The notes beneath the pieces are model-generated. The model had not been told where the DNA came from. It worked only from the letters and a program-made list of their open reading frames with translations, and did no database searches. DNA of 39,649 bases from Caldifarciminota bacterium UBA1063 (GTDB lineage Bacteria > Hydrothermota > Hydrothermia > UBA1063), in contig DCDE01000003.1 in the NCBI GenBank assembly GCA_002316275.1, forward strand, positions 1 through 39,649, given 5' to 3'. Below are positions 25,533 through 32,622 of this stretch, piece after piece. The translations under genes and the position numbers were made by a program. Position 1 is the first letter of the stretch. Each line of letters opens with the position of its first letter.

Positions 25533-28180
25533 GCCGCTTCTCCTTCAAGCCCTTTTATATATTCTCTTAACTTTTCAATTTTAAGCTCAAAAACGTGTTT
25601 TTTCTCCTTTTCTTTTTCCACTACTTCAATCGGAGCCCTTTTTAAAAACTCTTCATTTTCTAATTTCTTTACAATTTCAGTGAGATGCTTCTCCAGCTCA
25701 ACAATTTCATTCCTGTAATTACCCACCATTTTTTCAATTTTTTCACGGCTATCAACGGGCACAATAAAGTGAAAATTACCAACAATTAATGGGATACCTC
25801 GTATTCCCCTTGCCTTTTTATATCCTTTTATCCCGCATAAGAACTCAAGGAGCTCAGCATTCTCGTTTAATAGCTTCTCCATTTTATTGTCAGAAAATTC
25901 AAGCGCAAGCACTATTTCATCACCAAGAGATGCCTCCGCTTTGATTTGACGCACATTTTGAATCAGGGTTTTAAGGGTCTCAAAGTCTTCAAAATCCTCG
26001 TAAAACTCAAATTTCCCGCTTTCAGGCCATTTAGAGATCATTATAGATTCCTCAAGCCCATTAAGAGGCAGCTTTTGCCAGAGTTCCTCCGTAATAAACG
26101 GCATAAAGGGATGTAACAACTGCAGGATGTTCTTTAAGACATAGAACACATTTTGAAACGCAGATTGATCCCTCTTAAATATTCTTGGTTTTATTGCTTC
26201 CAAGTACCAGTCACAGTACTTTCCCCAGAAAAAATCATAAATCAACCAGCTAGCCCTATTAAAATCCTGTTCTTCTAAGGCTCTCGTGATTTCAGAGATG
26301 GTTTTATCAAGTAAATGCAAAATCCACCGATCTTCAATCCTTATCGGTTCAACTTTAATGTCAATTTTACCTTCAGTACAGTTCATGAGCAAGAGTCGAC
26401 AGGCATTCCAGAGCTTATTGCAGAAGTTCCTCCCAAGTTCTATTTTTTTCTCTGAATAGATTACATCCTGGCCTTCTGGAGTTATCAACAGAAGACCCAT
26501 CCTAACCCCATCTGCACCATACTTTCCGACCAGCTCCAGCGGATCGGGTGAATTACCAAGGCTTTTTGATAACTTCCTGCGTTTTTCATCCCTTATTAAA
26601 CCATGCAAATAGACTCTTTTGAAAGGTTCTTTATTCATGAAGTAATAGCCTGCCATTACCATTCTCGCAACCCAAAAGAAGAGAATATCCCACCCAGTAA
26701 CTAAGAGGTCGGTAGGGTAATACTTTCGAAGATATTCAGTATCTTCAGGCCATCCAAGAGTCGAGAAGGGCCATAACCAGGAGGAAAACCACGTATCGAG
26801 AACATCCTCATCCTGAGTGATATTCGTAGATCCACATCTCGAACACACACGAGGCTCGACCTCCTGAACCATCACATTATCACATTCCTGACAAATGTAA
26901 ACTGGTATTCTATGTCCCCACCAGATCTGTCTCGAAATACACCAATCTTTTACATTCTCCAGCCAGTTGAAGTATATCTTTTCAAACTGCTCTGGTATAA
27001 TACGAATGTGACCATCCTTAACAGCTTTATAAGCCTTGTCCGCAAGGGGTCCTATTTTCACAAACCACTGTGGAGAAAGGTAAGGCTCAACGACTGTATT
27101 ACAACGATAGCATGTACCAACATTGTGATGATAGTCTTCAACTTTAATGACATAACCATTTTCATCTAGTTTTTCTACAATTCTTTTGCGAGCATCTTCC
27201 CTATTTAAACCAGCAAAAATACCCGCATTATCATTCATCACAACGGACGTGTCCATTATCTGCACCTTAGCAAGGTTATATTCTTCTCCAATTTCAAAAT
27301 CCACCGGGTCGTGTGCAGGAGTCACCTTTACCGCACCGGTACCGAATTCACTTTCCACCCTCCAGGACGCAATTATAGGGATTTCAGGCGGAACAGGTCT
27401 ACCATGCGTATCCATTCTTTCCCAGCTAATTAAGGGTAATTTAACCTTCTTCCCTATTAGACTCACATATCGAGGATCATTAGGGTTAACCGCAACTGCT
27501 GTGTCCCCAAGGTACGTTTCAGGCCTTGTAGTCGCTACTACCACAAAACCGTCTTCACCTACTAAAGGATACTTCAAAAAGTACAATTTTCCATCTCTTT
27601 CAGCATACTCAACCTCTTCGTCAGACAACGCCGTTCCGCATCTTGGACACCAGTTAATAATTCGTGTACCTCTATAAATAAGCCCATCCTCATATAGCTT
27701 TACAAATGCCTTGATCACTGCTTTTGAGAGTTCCTCATCCATGGTAAACTTTACTCTTGACCAATCACACGAAACCCCGAGTTTACGAAGCTGTAAGAGA
27801 ATAGTCCCCCCGTACTCTTCCTTCCATTTCCAGACACTTTTGATAAACTCTTCTCGACCTAAGTCAAAGCGGGTTTTCCCTTCTTTAGCGAGAGCCTTTT
27901 CTACAACATTTTGGGTAGCAATGCCTGCATGATCTATCCCAGGTTGCCACAAGACATCATACCCCTGCATTCTCTTAAAACGCACTATGATATCCTGAAG
28001 AGTATTATTTAATACATGACCAAGGGTAAGCATACCAGTTATATTTGGAGGAGGGATGACAATTGAAAATTTTGGCTTTGAAGATGAAGGATTTGCGTTA
28101 AAAAAACTTTCTTTAAGCCAGAAAGCGTAAATTTTATCTTCTATTTCTGCAGGATTATATTTTGAAGGAAGGGACGTCAT
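25529..28180 (-). CDS. valS: Valyl-tRNA synthetase
   Basis: ValRS is a class I synthetase that charges tRNA-Val and edits threonine. The 883-residue protein has the PPPNITGMLTLGHVLNNT signature motif (residues 43-60), the editing CP1 domain (TTRPETYLGDTAVAV; ATQNVVEK), a zinc-binding-like CRNT/CGS region, and KLSKS in RRKLSKSLGNSPDP. The C-terminal ~90 residues form the ValRS coiled-coil arm. The signature HIGH reads TLGH; Thr at the first position is known in other class I enzymes such as some TrpRS. It begins one nt after the stop of the acidic coiled-coil gene and ends in a TTGA overlap with the amidotransferase. Confidence 0.96.
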   Translation of the reverse strand: MTSLPSKYNPAEIEDKIYAFWLKESFFNANPSSSKPKFSIVIPPPNITGMLTLGHVLNNTLQDIIVRFKRMQGYDVLWQPGIDHAGIATQNVVEKALAKEGKTRFDLGREEFIKSVWKWKEEYGGTILLQLRKLGVSCDWSRVKFTMDEELSKAVIKAFVKLYEDGLIYRGTRIINWCPRCGTALSDEEVEYAERDGKLYFLKYPLVGEDGFVVVATTRPETYLGDTAVAVNPNDPRYVSLIGKKVKLPLISWERMDTHGRPVPPEIPIIASWRVESEFGTGAVKVTPAHDPVDFEIGEEYNLAKVQIMDTSVVMNDNAGIFAGLNREDARKRIVEKLDENGYVIKVEDYHHNVGTCYRCNTVVEPYLSPQWFVKIGPLADKAYKAVKDGHIRIIPEQFEKIYFNWLENVKDWCISRQIWWGHRIPVYICQECDNVMVQEVEPRVCSRCGSTNITQDEDVLDTWFSSWLWPFSTLGWPEDTEYLRKYYPTDLLVTGWDILFFWVARMVMAGYYFMNKEPFKRVYLHGLIRDEKRRKLSKSLGNSPDPLELVGKYGADGVRMGLLLITPEGQDVIYSEKKIELGRNFCNKLWNACRLLLMNCTEGKIDIKVEPIRIEDRWILHLLDKTISEITRALEEQDFNRASWLIYDFFWGKYCDWYLEAIKPRIFKRDQSAFQNVFYVLKNILQLLHPFMPFITEELWQKLPLNGLEESIMISKWPESGKFEFYEDFEDFETLKTLIQNVRQIKAEASLGDEIVLALEFSDNKMEKLLNENAELLEFLCGIKGYKKARGIRGIPLIVGNFHFIVPVDSREKIEKMVGNYRNEIVELEKHLTEIVKKLENEEFLKRAPIEVVEKEKEKKHVFELKIEKLREYIKGLEGEAA

Positions 28181-28555
28181 TTAATATTCACCTTCCTCCT
28201 CCTCCTCTTCATCCTTATATTCTCCACCAAATTCTTCAGGTTCAAGCTCCAGCTCTATTAACTCCTGTTCTAACATAAGGAGTCTATCAGCATAATCTTT
28301 GAAAAGTTCCGAAAGATCTTCTAAAGAAAGCGAACCATCCATGGCATCACTAACCGCTTCCTCAATTTCCGCATTCAGGTCATCTAAATCATCAATCAAA
28401 TCCTCAAGGTCTTCCCGGATTATTTCGTAGTCTTCTGCTTTCTTTAATTCGTCAATCCTTTCCTGGAGTTCTTTTATCTTCTCAACCCACGTTTCTCCAA
28501 AATCCGTAACGGATACCCATAGTTGTAGTAGGTCCTCCCTCTTTATCTTTCCCAT
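28181..28555 (-). CDS. Small acidic coiled-coil protein, unknown function
   Basis: I do not recognise a family. The 124-residue protein is helical with heptad-like repeats (about residues 20-100), strongly acidic, and ends in a run of Asp/Glu (KDEEEEEEGEY). It has no signal peptide, membrane segment, Cys or known motif. The start is ATG, 4 nt after AGGAGG. It is the first gene of the operon with valS and the amidotransferase and directly abuts valS, so it may be produced in proportion to translation factors. A nucleic-acid mimic or chaperone-like role is only a guess. Confidence 0.75.
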   Translation of the reverse strand: MGKIKREDLLQLWVSVTDFGETWVEKIKELQERIDELKKAEDYEIIREDLEDLIDDLDDLNAEIEEAVSDAMDGSLSLEDLSELFKDYADRLLMLEQELIELELEPEEFGGEYKDEEEEEEGEY

Positions 28556-28584
28556 AATCCCTCCTATTAATTATTTAGTGGTAT

Positions 28585-28613
28585 AATATAAATGCTCTAC
28601 CTCAAATTGTCAA
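28585..28613 (-). promoter_or_regulatory. Consensus promoter of the coiled-coil-valS operon
   Basis: Minus-strand TTGACA (28608-28613), exactly 17 nt, then TATATT (28585-28590). The leader of about 25 nt carries AGGAGG. No T-box-like element is visible between promoter and start. Confidence 0.75.
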
Positions 28614-28830
28614 ATAGTCAGAATACCCCCAAAAAATGCTATTTACTTTTCGCATTAGGCAATGAAAATCTAAATTCACTCACTTAAAATCACTATTACA
28701 ATGACACCTAAGCGATAGGTAAGTATAAATGAATATTTAGAAGCAACAACCCCCACCTTCTGGTGAACGAACCATTTGCCATAAAGTGTTTAAGAAAAAT
28801 ACCCGTCCCGATAATACTTTCACTCTAAGA
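28614..28830. other. Intergenic stretch without recognisable features
   Basis: AT-rich sequence between the valS operon promoter and the decayed gene to its right. Only a short inverted repeat (ACCTA/TAGGT near 28710) was seen. No frame, RNA gene or repeat is supported. Confidence 0.5.
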
Positions 28831-29180
28831 CTATTTACTCCCAATTTTCCCTCCCAGTTTCTTTTTCACAAGGAGCCTTAAATCCACATCATAAAACAGC
28901 TCTTCGGCACTGAGTCCCTCCTCAGGGTTATATTCTTTATATGCAAAAGATACATTTATATAAAATCCCCTTCCAGTATTTTAAAAAGACATCGTTCTAA
29001 AGTCACTCTGACTCCTTTCCCCAATATCAAAAGCTTTTTCCTAATTCACACCACTCAATATCAGTACAAACTTTTCACACTCTTCATCACTTAAAAGATG
29101 AACATCTTTATTATCGCAAATCAGGGTGCCTTTGAAAAAGTCAACTTAATCAATACGACTTCGCAATGATTTAAAATTCT
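28831..29180 (-). pseudogene. Decayed coding sequence, possibly GGDEF diguanylate cyclase
   Basis: A single minus-strand frame gives protein-like sequence interrupted by internal stops (TAA, TAG, TAA) before a final TAG at 28831-28833. Readable pieces are KSLRSRID, DEECEKFVLILSGVN, EKAFDIGERSQSDFRT and GRGFYINVSFAYKEYNPEEG followed by LSAEELFYDVDLRLL. This order resembles the second half of a GGDEF domain (GGDEFVLILPG; AERIR; SIGxAxYP; AEELLxxADxALY). Frame is kept but stops have accumulated, so decay by substitution is likely. Base composition is host-like. The GGDEF assignment is tentative because the signature itself reads ECEKF. Confidence 0.5.
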
Positions 29181-29222
29181 AAGGTAAAGATAAAAACTAC
29201 AACTAAAATTATAAATAAAAAT

Positions 29223-29251
29223 TTGACAATTCGTAAAAATTATTTTATATT
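29223..29251 (+). promoter_or_regulatory. Consensus promoter of the envelope-stress-like operon
   Basis: TTGACA (29223-29228), exactly 17 nt, TATATT (29246-29251). The leader of about 27 nt contains GGAGG before the ATG at 29285. Confidence 0.75.
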
Positions 29252-29284
29252 TTAGAAGATACTTTTTTAATTTATGGAGGATAT

Positions 29285-30037
29285 ATGGAAGAAACTATAA
29301 AAAAGGTACTGAAACTTTTGGAAGATGGGAAAATTTCCCCTCAAGAAGCTGAAAGACTCATCAAAGCTATTAAAGAATCAACGTCAGGTGAAGAAAAGCC
29401 AAGAAAAATACAATTCACCCACGAGCATAAATTGGGCAATGTTGTCTCAGACGTATTTACTTCAGTGACCGAAGCGGTCGGCGAGTCAATCGAATCAGCA
29501 ATACACGTTGCGAAAACTCACCATTTGTACGAAAACTTACAACTTAAACCAGTTAAGACCATAAGGGCAACAGTTCTCGGTGGTGATGCGGAGATTTCAT
29601 CCCATATCGACCCTTTAATTTCAGCTAACTTTTGGGGCAACTATAGCGAAAGTGAAAATTCAGTAAATTTTACAATCGTCTCGAAAGGGGTCATAAAGGT
29701 GTCCAGGGGTTCTGATGTAGAAGTGTCCGTTCTTGGAGGGAATGTAGAGATAAACGGAGACTATGGCGACATGAATTTAAGGGTAAAGGGAGGGGACATA
29801 CACCTTGATGTAAGATTCAACAAGATATATTTAAATATAATGGGAGGCGATGTAAAGTTTACTACTCCAAGGAAACCTATCCGGATGAATGTGAAAAAAA
29901 TTGGTGGAGATATCAAATTACCACCGGAATTCGTCAAAATTGAAGAAGGCCTTTTTGTATTTGGCGAAGGGGAGTATAAAAATATTGATCTGAAGATACT
30001 GGGCGGAGATTTTGAATTGGTTTTTAGGGAGGAATAA
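29285..30037 (+). CDS. SHOCT-like + DUF4097 beta-solenoid protein (YvlB/LiaX-like)
   Basis: The 250-residue protein starts with a helical hairpin (residues 2-31; VLKLLEDGKISPQEAERLI) of the kind found at the start of YvlB and LiaX. A linker follows, then a beta-solenoid in which Gly-Gly-Asp/Asn turns recur at least six times (VLGGDAEI, VLGGNVEI, VKGGDIHL, IMGGDVKF, KIGGDIKL, ILGGDFEL). No signal peptide or TM segment is visible, so it is cytosolic or membrane-associated through partners. Homologues in Gram-positives respond to cell-envelope stress, which is the basis for the functional suggestion. It is the first gene of a five-gene operon and has a strong promoter and ribosome site. Confidence 0.8.
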   Translation: MEETIKKVLKLLEDGKISPQEAERLIKAIKESTSGEEKPRKIQFTHEHKLGNVVSDVFTSVTEAVGESIESAIHVAKTHHLYENLQLKPVKTIRATVLGGDAEISSHIDPLISANFWGNYSESENSVNFTIVSKGVIKVSRGSDVEVSVLGGNVEINGDYGDMNLRVKGGDIHLDVRFNKIYLNIMGGDVKFTTPRKPIRMNVKKIGGDIKLPPEFVKIEEGLFVFGEGEYKNIDLKILGGDFELVFREE

Positions 30038-30038
30038 A

Positions 30039-30389
30039 ATGAAAGAAGAGGTGATGAAGATATTGCAATTAGTAGAAGAGGGCAAGATAAAAGCCGAAGA
30101 AGCATACAGGCTCCTTGAGGCTATCGGTGAGGTGACTAATGTGCCTCAAAAGGGGAAATTCATCAAAGTCCTTGTTAAGGACGAAGATAGTGAAATGGTA
30201 AACATCGCAGTCCCGCTTAGATTATTTACGATGCTTGGTAGCTTCTTGCCCAAGGATGCAAAAGCTGTTCTCGATGAAAAAGAAATAGATTTAGACGAAA
30301 TCATTTCAATAATACAGGAAGGGGCAAGTGGAACCATAGTTAACATAGAGAGTGAAGATGGGGAAATTGTAAAAATATGGATAGAGTGA
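30039..30389 (+). CDS. Small SHOCT-like helical-hairpin protein
   Basis: The 116-residue soluble protein opens with the same hairpin as its neighbour (residues 1-31; ILQLVEEGKIKAEEAYRLL). It continues with a beta segment (KFIKVLVKDEDSEMVNIAVP) and a helical/beta C-terminus ending EDGEIVKIWIE. Similar stand-alone proteins occur beside DUF4097 genes in other phyla; function is unknown. The ATG at 30039 is 6 nt after AGGGAGG. An upstream in-frame TTG at 30012 lies inside the previous gene and lacks a ribosome site, so it is rejected. Confidence 0.78.
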   Translation: MKEEVMKILQLVEEGKIKAEEAYRLLEAIGEVTNVPQKGKFIKVLVKDEDSEMVNIAVPLRLFTMLGSFLPKDAKAVLDEKEIDLDEIISIIQEGASGTIVNIESEDGEIVKIWIE

Positions 30390-30401
30390 AGGAGGGGAAG
30401 T

Positions 30402-30608
30402 ATGAGAAGCGGAGGCATTTTATTAATCGCAATTGGGGTAATCATATGGCTGAACAACACAGGCATATGGAAGTGGTCGTGGGGGAGAGACTGGCCGTGG
30501 ATCTTAATCTTGATTGGAATCATATCTATAATTTCACACATTGAAGGACAGGATAAGCTTCGCATCATATATAAAAAACGTGAAAACAATGAAGGAGAGG
30601 AGGAATAA
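30402..30608 (+). CDS. Small membrane protein, LiaI/LiaF-TM-like (DUF5668-like)
   Basis: The 68-residue protein has two short transmembrane segments (residues 4-18 and 29-46) joined by WKWSWGRDWPW, then a charged cytosolic tail. The GILLIAIGVIIWLNNTGIW and GRDWPWILILIGI pattern is typical of the LiaI/LiaF transmembrane family, which senses or buffers envelope stress in Firmicutes. The start is ATG after GGAGGGG. It is a shorter paralogue of the next gene. Confidence 0.78.
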   Translation: MRSGGILLIAIGVIIWLNNTGIWKWSWGRDWPWILILIGIISIISHIEGQDKLRIIYKKRENNEGEEE

Positions 30609-30611
30609 ACT

Positions 30612-30956
30612 ATGGATATTTTAGGGATTGCATTATTAGCACTATTCGTGCTTGCATTTCTGCTCCTTTTAAGTCTTAAAACAATAAGAGGAGGGCTCAA
30701 ATTTGGGCTTCTACTCTTCGGCATCGGAATCCTCTTGTGGCTCGGAAACATGGGTTTGCTTCCTTACATAAATTGGGGAAGAGATTGGCCCTGGGTTCTG
30801 ATCATCCTCGGCTTATGGATCATCATTGCTCCATTAACCAGAAGCAATTCATCGTCAAAGAAAATCCACAAAAAAGTTCACAGAGTTATTTCTGATCTCG
30901 AATCAGGGAAAATCAGTCCAGAAGAAGCCATAAAAAAAATTAGAGAAGAAAAATAG
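30612..30956 (+). CDS. Membrane protein, LiaF-TM-like with C-terminal SHOCT-like hairpin
   Basis: The 114-residue protein has three hydrophobic segments (about residues 4-22, 30-47 and 58-76). The second and third reproduce the preceding gene (GIGILLWLGNMGLLP; NWGRDWPWVLIILGL), so the two are tandem paralogues. The cytosolic tail ends with the hairpin module (VISDLESGKISPEEAIKKI), here at the C-terminus and not the N-terminus. This would place a copy of the module at the membrane. ATG lies shortly after GGAGG, 3 nt after the upstream stop. Confidence 0.78.
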   Translation: MDILGIALLALFVLAFLLLLSLKTIRGGLKFGLLLFGIGILLWLGNMGLLPYINWGRDWPWVLIILGLWIIIAPLTRSNSSSKKIHKKVHRVISDLESGKISPEEAIKKIREEK

Positions 30957-30958
30957 AT

Positions 30959-31321
30959 ATGGGGAAACTACCAACAAGATGCCCGGCTTGCGGCTCCAAA
31001 CTTAGAATAAAGGCACTTGAATGCACATCATGCAAAACTCGTGTAGAAGGTAATTTCGATATTCAGCCACTATGTGATCTCGACGATGAAGACATGGAAA
31101 TGCTTTTCCTATTCCTTAAAACTAGGGGGAATCTTTCTGAAGTTTCTAAACGTCTTGGCGTATCATACCCCACAGCAAGGCTGAGATTTGAAGAATTCTT
31201 GAAAAAAGTAGGTATTGAACCTACATTCTCACAAGATGAGCTAATGGGTATTCTGGACCTTCTGGAAAAGGGTGAGATCACTGCTGACGAAGCAGAGAAA
31301 AGGATTAAGAATCTCAAGTAG
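30959..31321 (+). CDS. DUF2089-family zinc-ribbon/HTH regulator with SHOCT-like hairpin
   Basis: The 120-residue protein has an N-terminal zinc ribbon (RCPACGS, ECTSCKT), a helix-turn-helix (residues ~50-85; GNLSEVSKRLGVSYPTARLR) and the hairpin module at the C-terminus (ILDLLEKGEITADEAEKRI). This is the DUF2089 architecture and it is probably a DNA-binding regulator. It is the last gene of the operon whose other products carry the same hairpin, so it may regulate the operon and be controlled by binding to its partners. ATG comes 2 nt after the previous stop. Confidence 0.83.
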   Translation: MGKLPTRCPACGSKLRIKALECTSCKTRVEGNFDIQPLCDLDDEDMEMLFLFLKTRGNLSEVSKRLGVSYPTARLRFEEFLKKVGIEPTFSQDELMGILDLLEKGEITADEAEKRIKNLK

Positions 31322-31363
31322 AAACACAGCTTTCAAGACAACGTTAGAAAAAATTACTTAGAT

Positions 31364-31389
31364 AATATTCATAGAATATTGTTTATAAT
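31364..31389 (+). promoter_or_regulatory. MFS gene -10 box with operator-like inverted repeat
   Basis: AATATTC-ATA-GAATATT (31364-31380) is a perfect 7-bp inverted repeat occupying the -35 region of TATAAT (31384-31389), which is 6 nt before the ATG at 31396. No ribosome site or good -35 is present. The layout suggests a regulator-dependent or repressible promoter for a leaderless message. Confidence 0.5.
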
Positions 31390-31395
31390 ATACCT

Positions 31396-32622
31396 ATGAG
31401 TCAAGAACCCAGCAAAGGCCTTAGTAAAAATGTTGTTGCAATGGGTTTAACGAGCCTATTTACTGACATCTCGAGTGAGATGATCTATCCCCTCCTACCT
31501 CTCTTCCTTACATCTGTGATCGGAGCCGGTGCAACAGCCCTCGGCGTAATTGAAGGAATTGCAGAAGCCACTGCAAGCTTACTCAAAAGCGTTTCTGGTT
31601 ATATCTCAGATAAGATTAAAAAGAGAAAACCACTGGTAATTATTGGCTACGGCATATCAGCTCTCGCGAAACCTGCCATTGGATTTTCATCCCAATGGAT
31701 TCATGTTCTTTTTGCAAGATTCACAGACAGGATCGGCAAAGGGATAAGAACATCTCCAAGAGACGCATTAATTGCCGACTCTTCGTCACCGGAAGATAGA
31801 GGAAAGAGTTTCGGATTTCATAGAGCTATGGATACGCTCGGCGCAGTAATAGGCCCCCTCGTTGCTTACTTGCTCCTTTCTGCGTTCAGCAGATCCTGGG
31901 ACACGGCGACAAGCCTCCGAACGATATTTTTTCTGTCGCTCATCCCAGGCATAATTGCCATTCTGATTCTGATTTTCACTGTAAGGGAAGTTCAAAAAGA
32001 TTCAGCCGAGGAAGGGAGTATTTCTCTTTCCTTAAGCATTAAAGGGCTATCAAAGAACTTCAAGATACTGCTCTTAATTATATTTATTTTCTCGATGGGG
32101 AACTCTTCTGATACATTCCTTATCTTAAGAAGCACCAACATCGGTTTTGATCCGGCAAAGATACCCTTGCTCTACATGGTATTTAACATTATATATGCAG
32201 CCCTCTCTACGCCCTTGGGCGCCCTCTCTGACAGAATTGGCAGGGTAAAAACTATCATGATTGGCTTCTTTTCTTATTCCATGGTTTACCTCGGGTTTGC
32301 CATCTTAAAACCCTCTGGAGTGCACTACTTATGGCTATTATTTGGTCTTTATGGTGTATATTATGCTCTAACCGAAGGCGTCTTGAGGGCTTTTGTCGCC
32401 GATCTTTCGAAGAAGGAAACTCGCGGGTTTGCGTTCGGGGTATATCATATGATAGTTGGACTTTGCCTTTTCCCAGCAAGCTTTATTGCTGGGCTTTTAT
32501 GGGATAAGGTCTCACCCTCTGCGCCATTTATACTGGGAAGTATTACGTCAATTACATCTTTTATCTTTTTTGCAATCTTCTTTGGAGGAGGATATGAGAA
32601 AGAGAATCCTATCAGGAAATAG
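31396..32622 (+). CDS. Major facilitator superfamily transporter
   Basis: The 408-residue protein has about 12 hydrophobic segments. The cytosolic loop between TM2 and TM3 shows the MFS motif A-like GYISDKIKKRKPLVIIGY, repeated in the second half as GALSDRIGRVKTIMIGF. DRIGKGIRTSPRDALIADS is typical of a subgroup annotated as drug or sugar efflux. The substrate cannot be told. It overlaps trpS by 29 nt. An inverted repeat in its promoter suggests inducible expression. Confidence 0.88.
   Translation: MSQEPSKGLSKNVVAMGLTSLFTDISSEMIYPLLPLFLTSVIGAGATALGVIEGIAEATASLLKSVSGYISDKIKKRKPLVIIGYGISALAKPAIGFSSQWIHVLFARFTDRIGKGIRTSPRDALIADSSSPEDRGKSFGFHRAMDTLGAVIGPLVAYLLLSAFSRSWDTATSLRTIFFLSLIPGIIAILILIFTVREVQKDSAEEGSISLSLSIKGLSKNFKILLLIIFIFSMGNSSDTFLILRSTNIGFDPAKIPLLYMVFNIIYAALSTPLGALSDRIGRVKTIMIGFFSYSMVYLGFAILKPSGVHYLWLLFGLYGVYYALTEGVLRAFVADLSKKETRGFAFGVYHMIVGLCLFPASFIAGLLWDKVSPSAPFILGSITSITSFIFFAIFFGGGYEKENPIRK

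Noticed and set aside
30012..30038. TTG start upstream for the small hairpin protein
   Set aside because: ATG 30039 has AGGGAGG at good spacing and begins exactly at the shared module.
30146..30751. Open minus-strand frame of about 200 codons across the envelope-stress operon
   Set aside because: Low-complexity Ser/Ile/Pro product created by codon bias on the opposite strand; it crosses three genes with good ribosome sites.
32456..32593. Extended N-terminus for trpS reaching far into the MFS gene
   Set aside because: The extension is only a shadow of the MFS frame. ATG 32594 has a ribosome site and begins the canonical TrpRS sequence.
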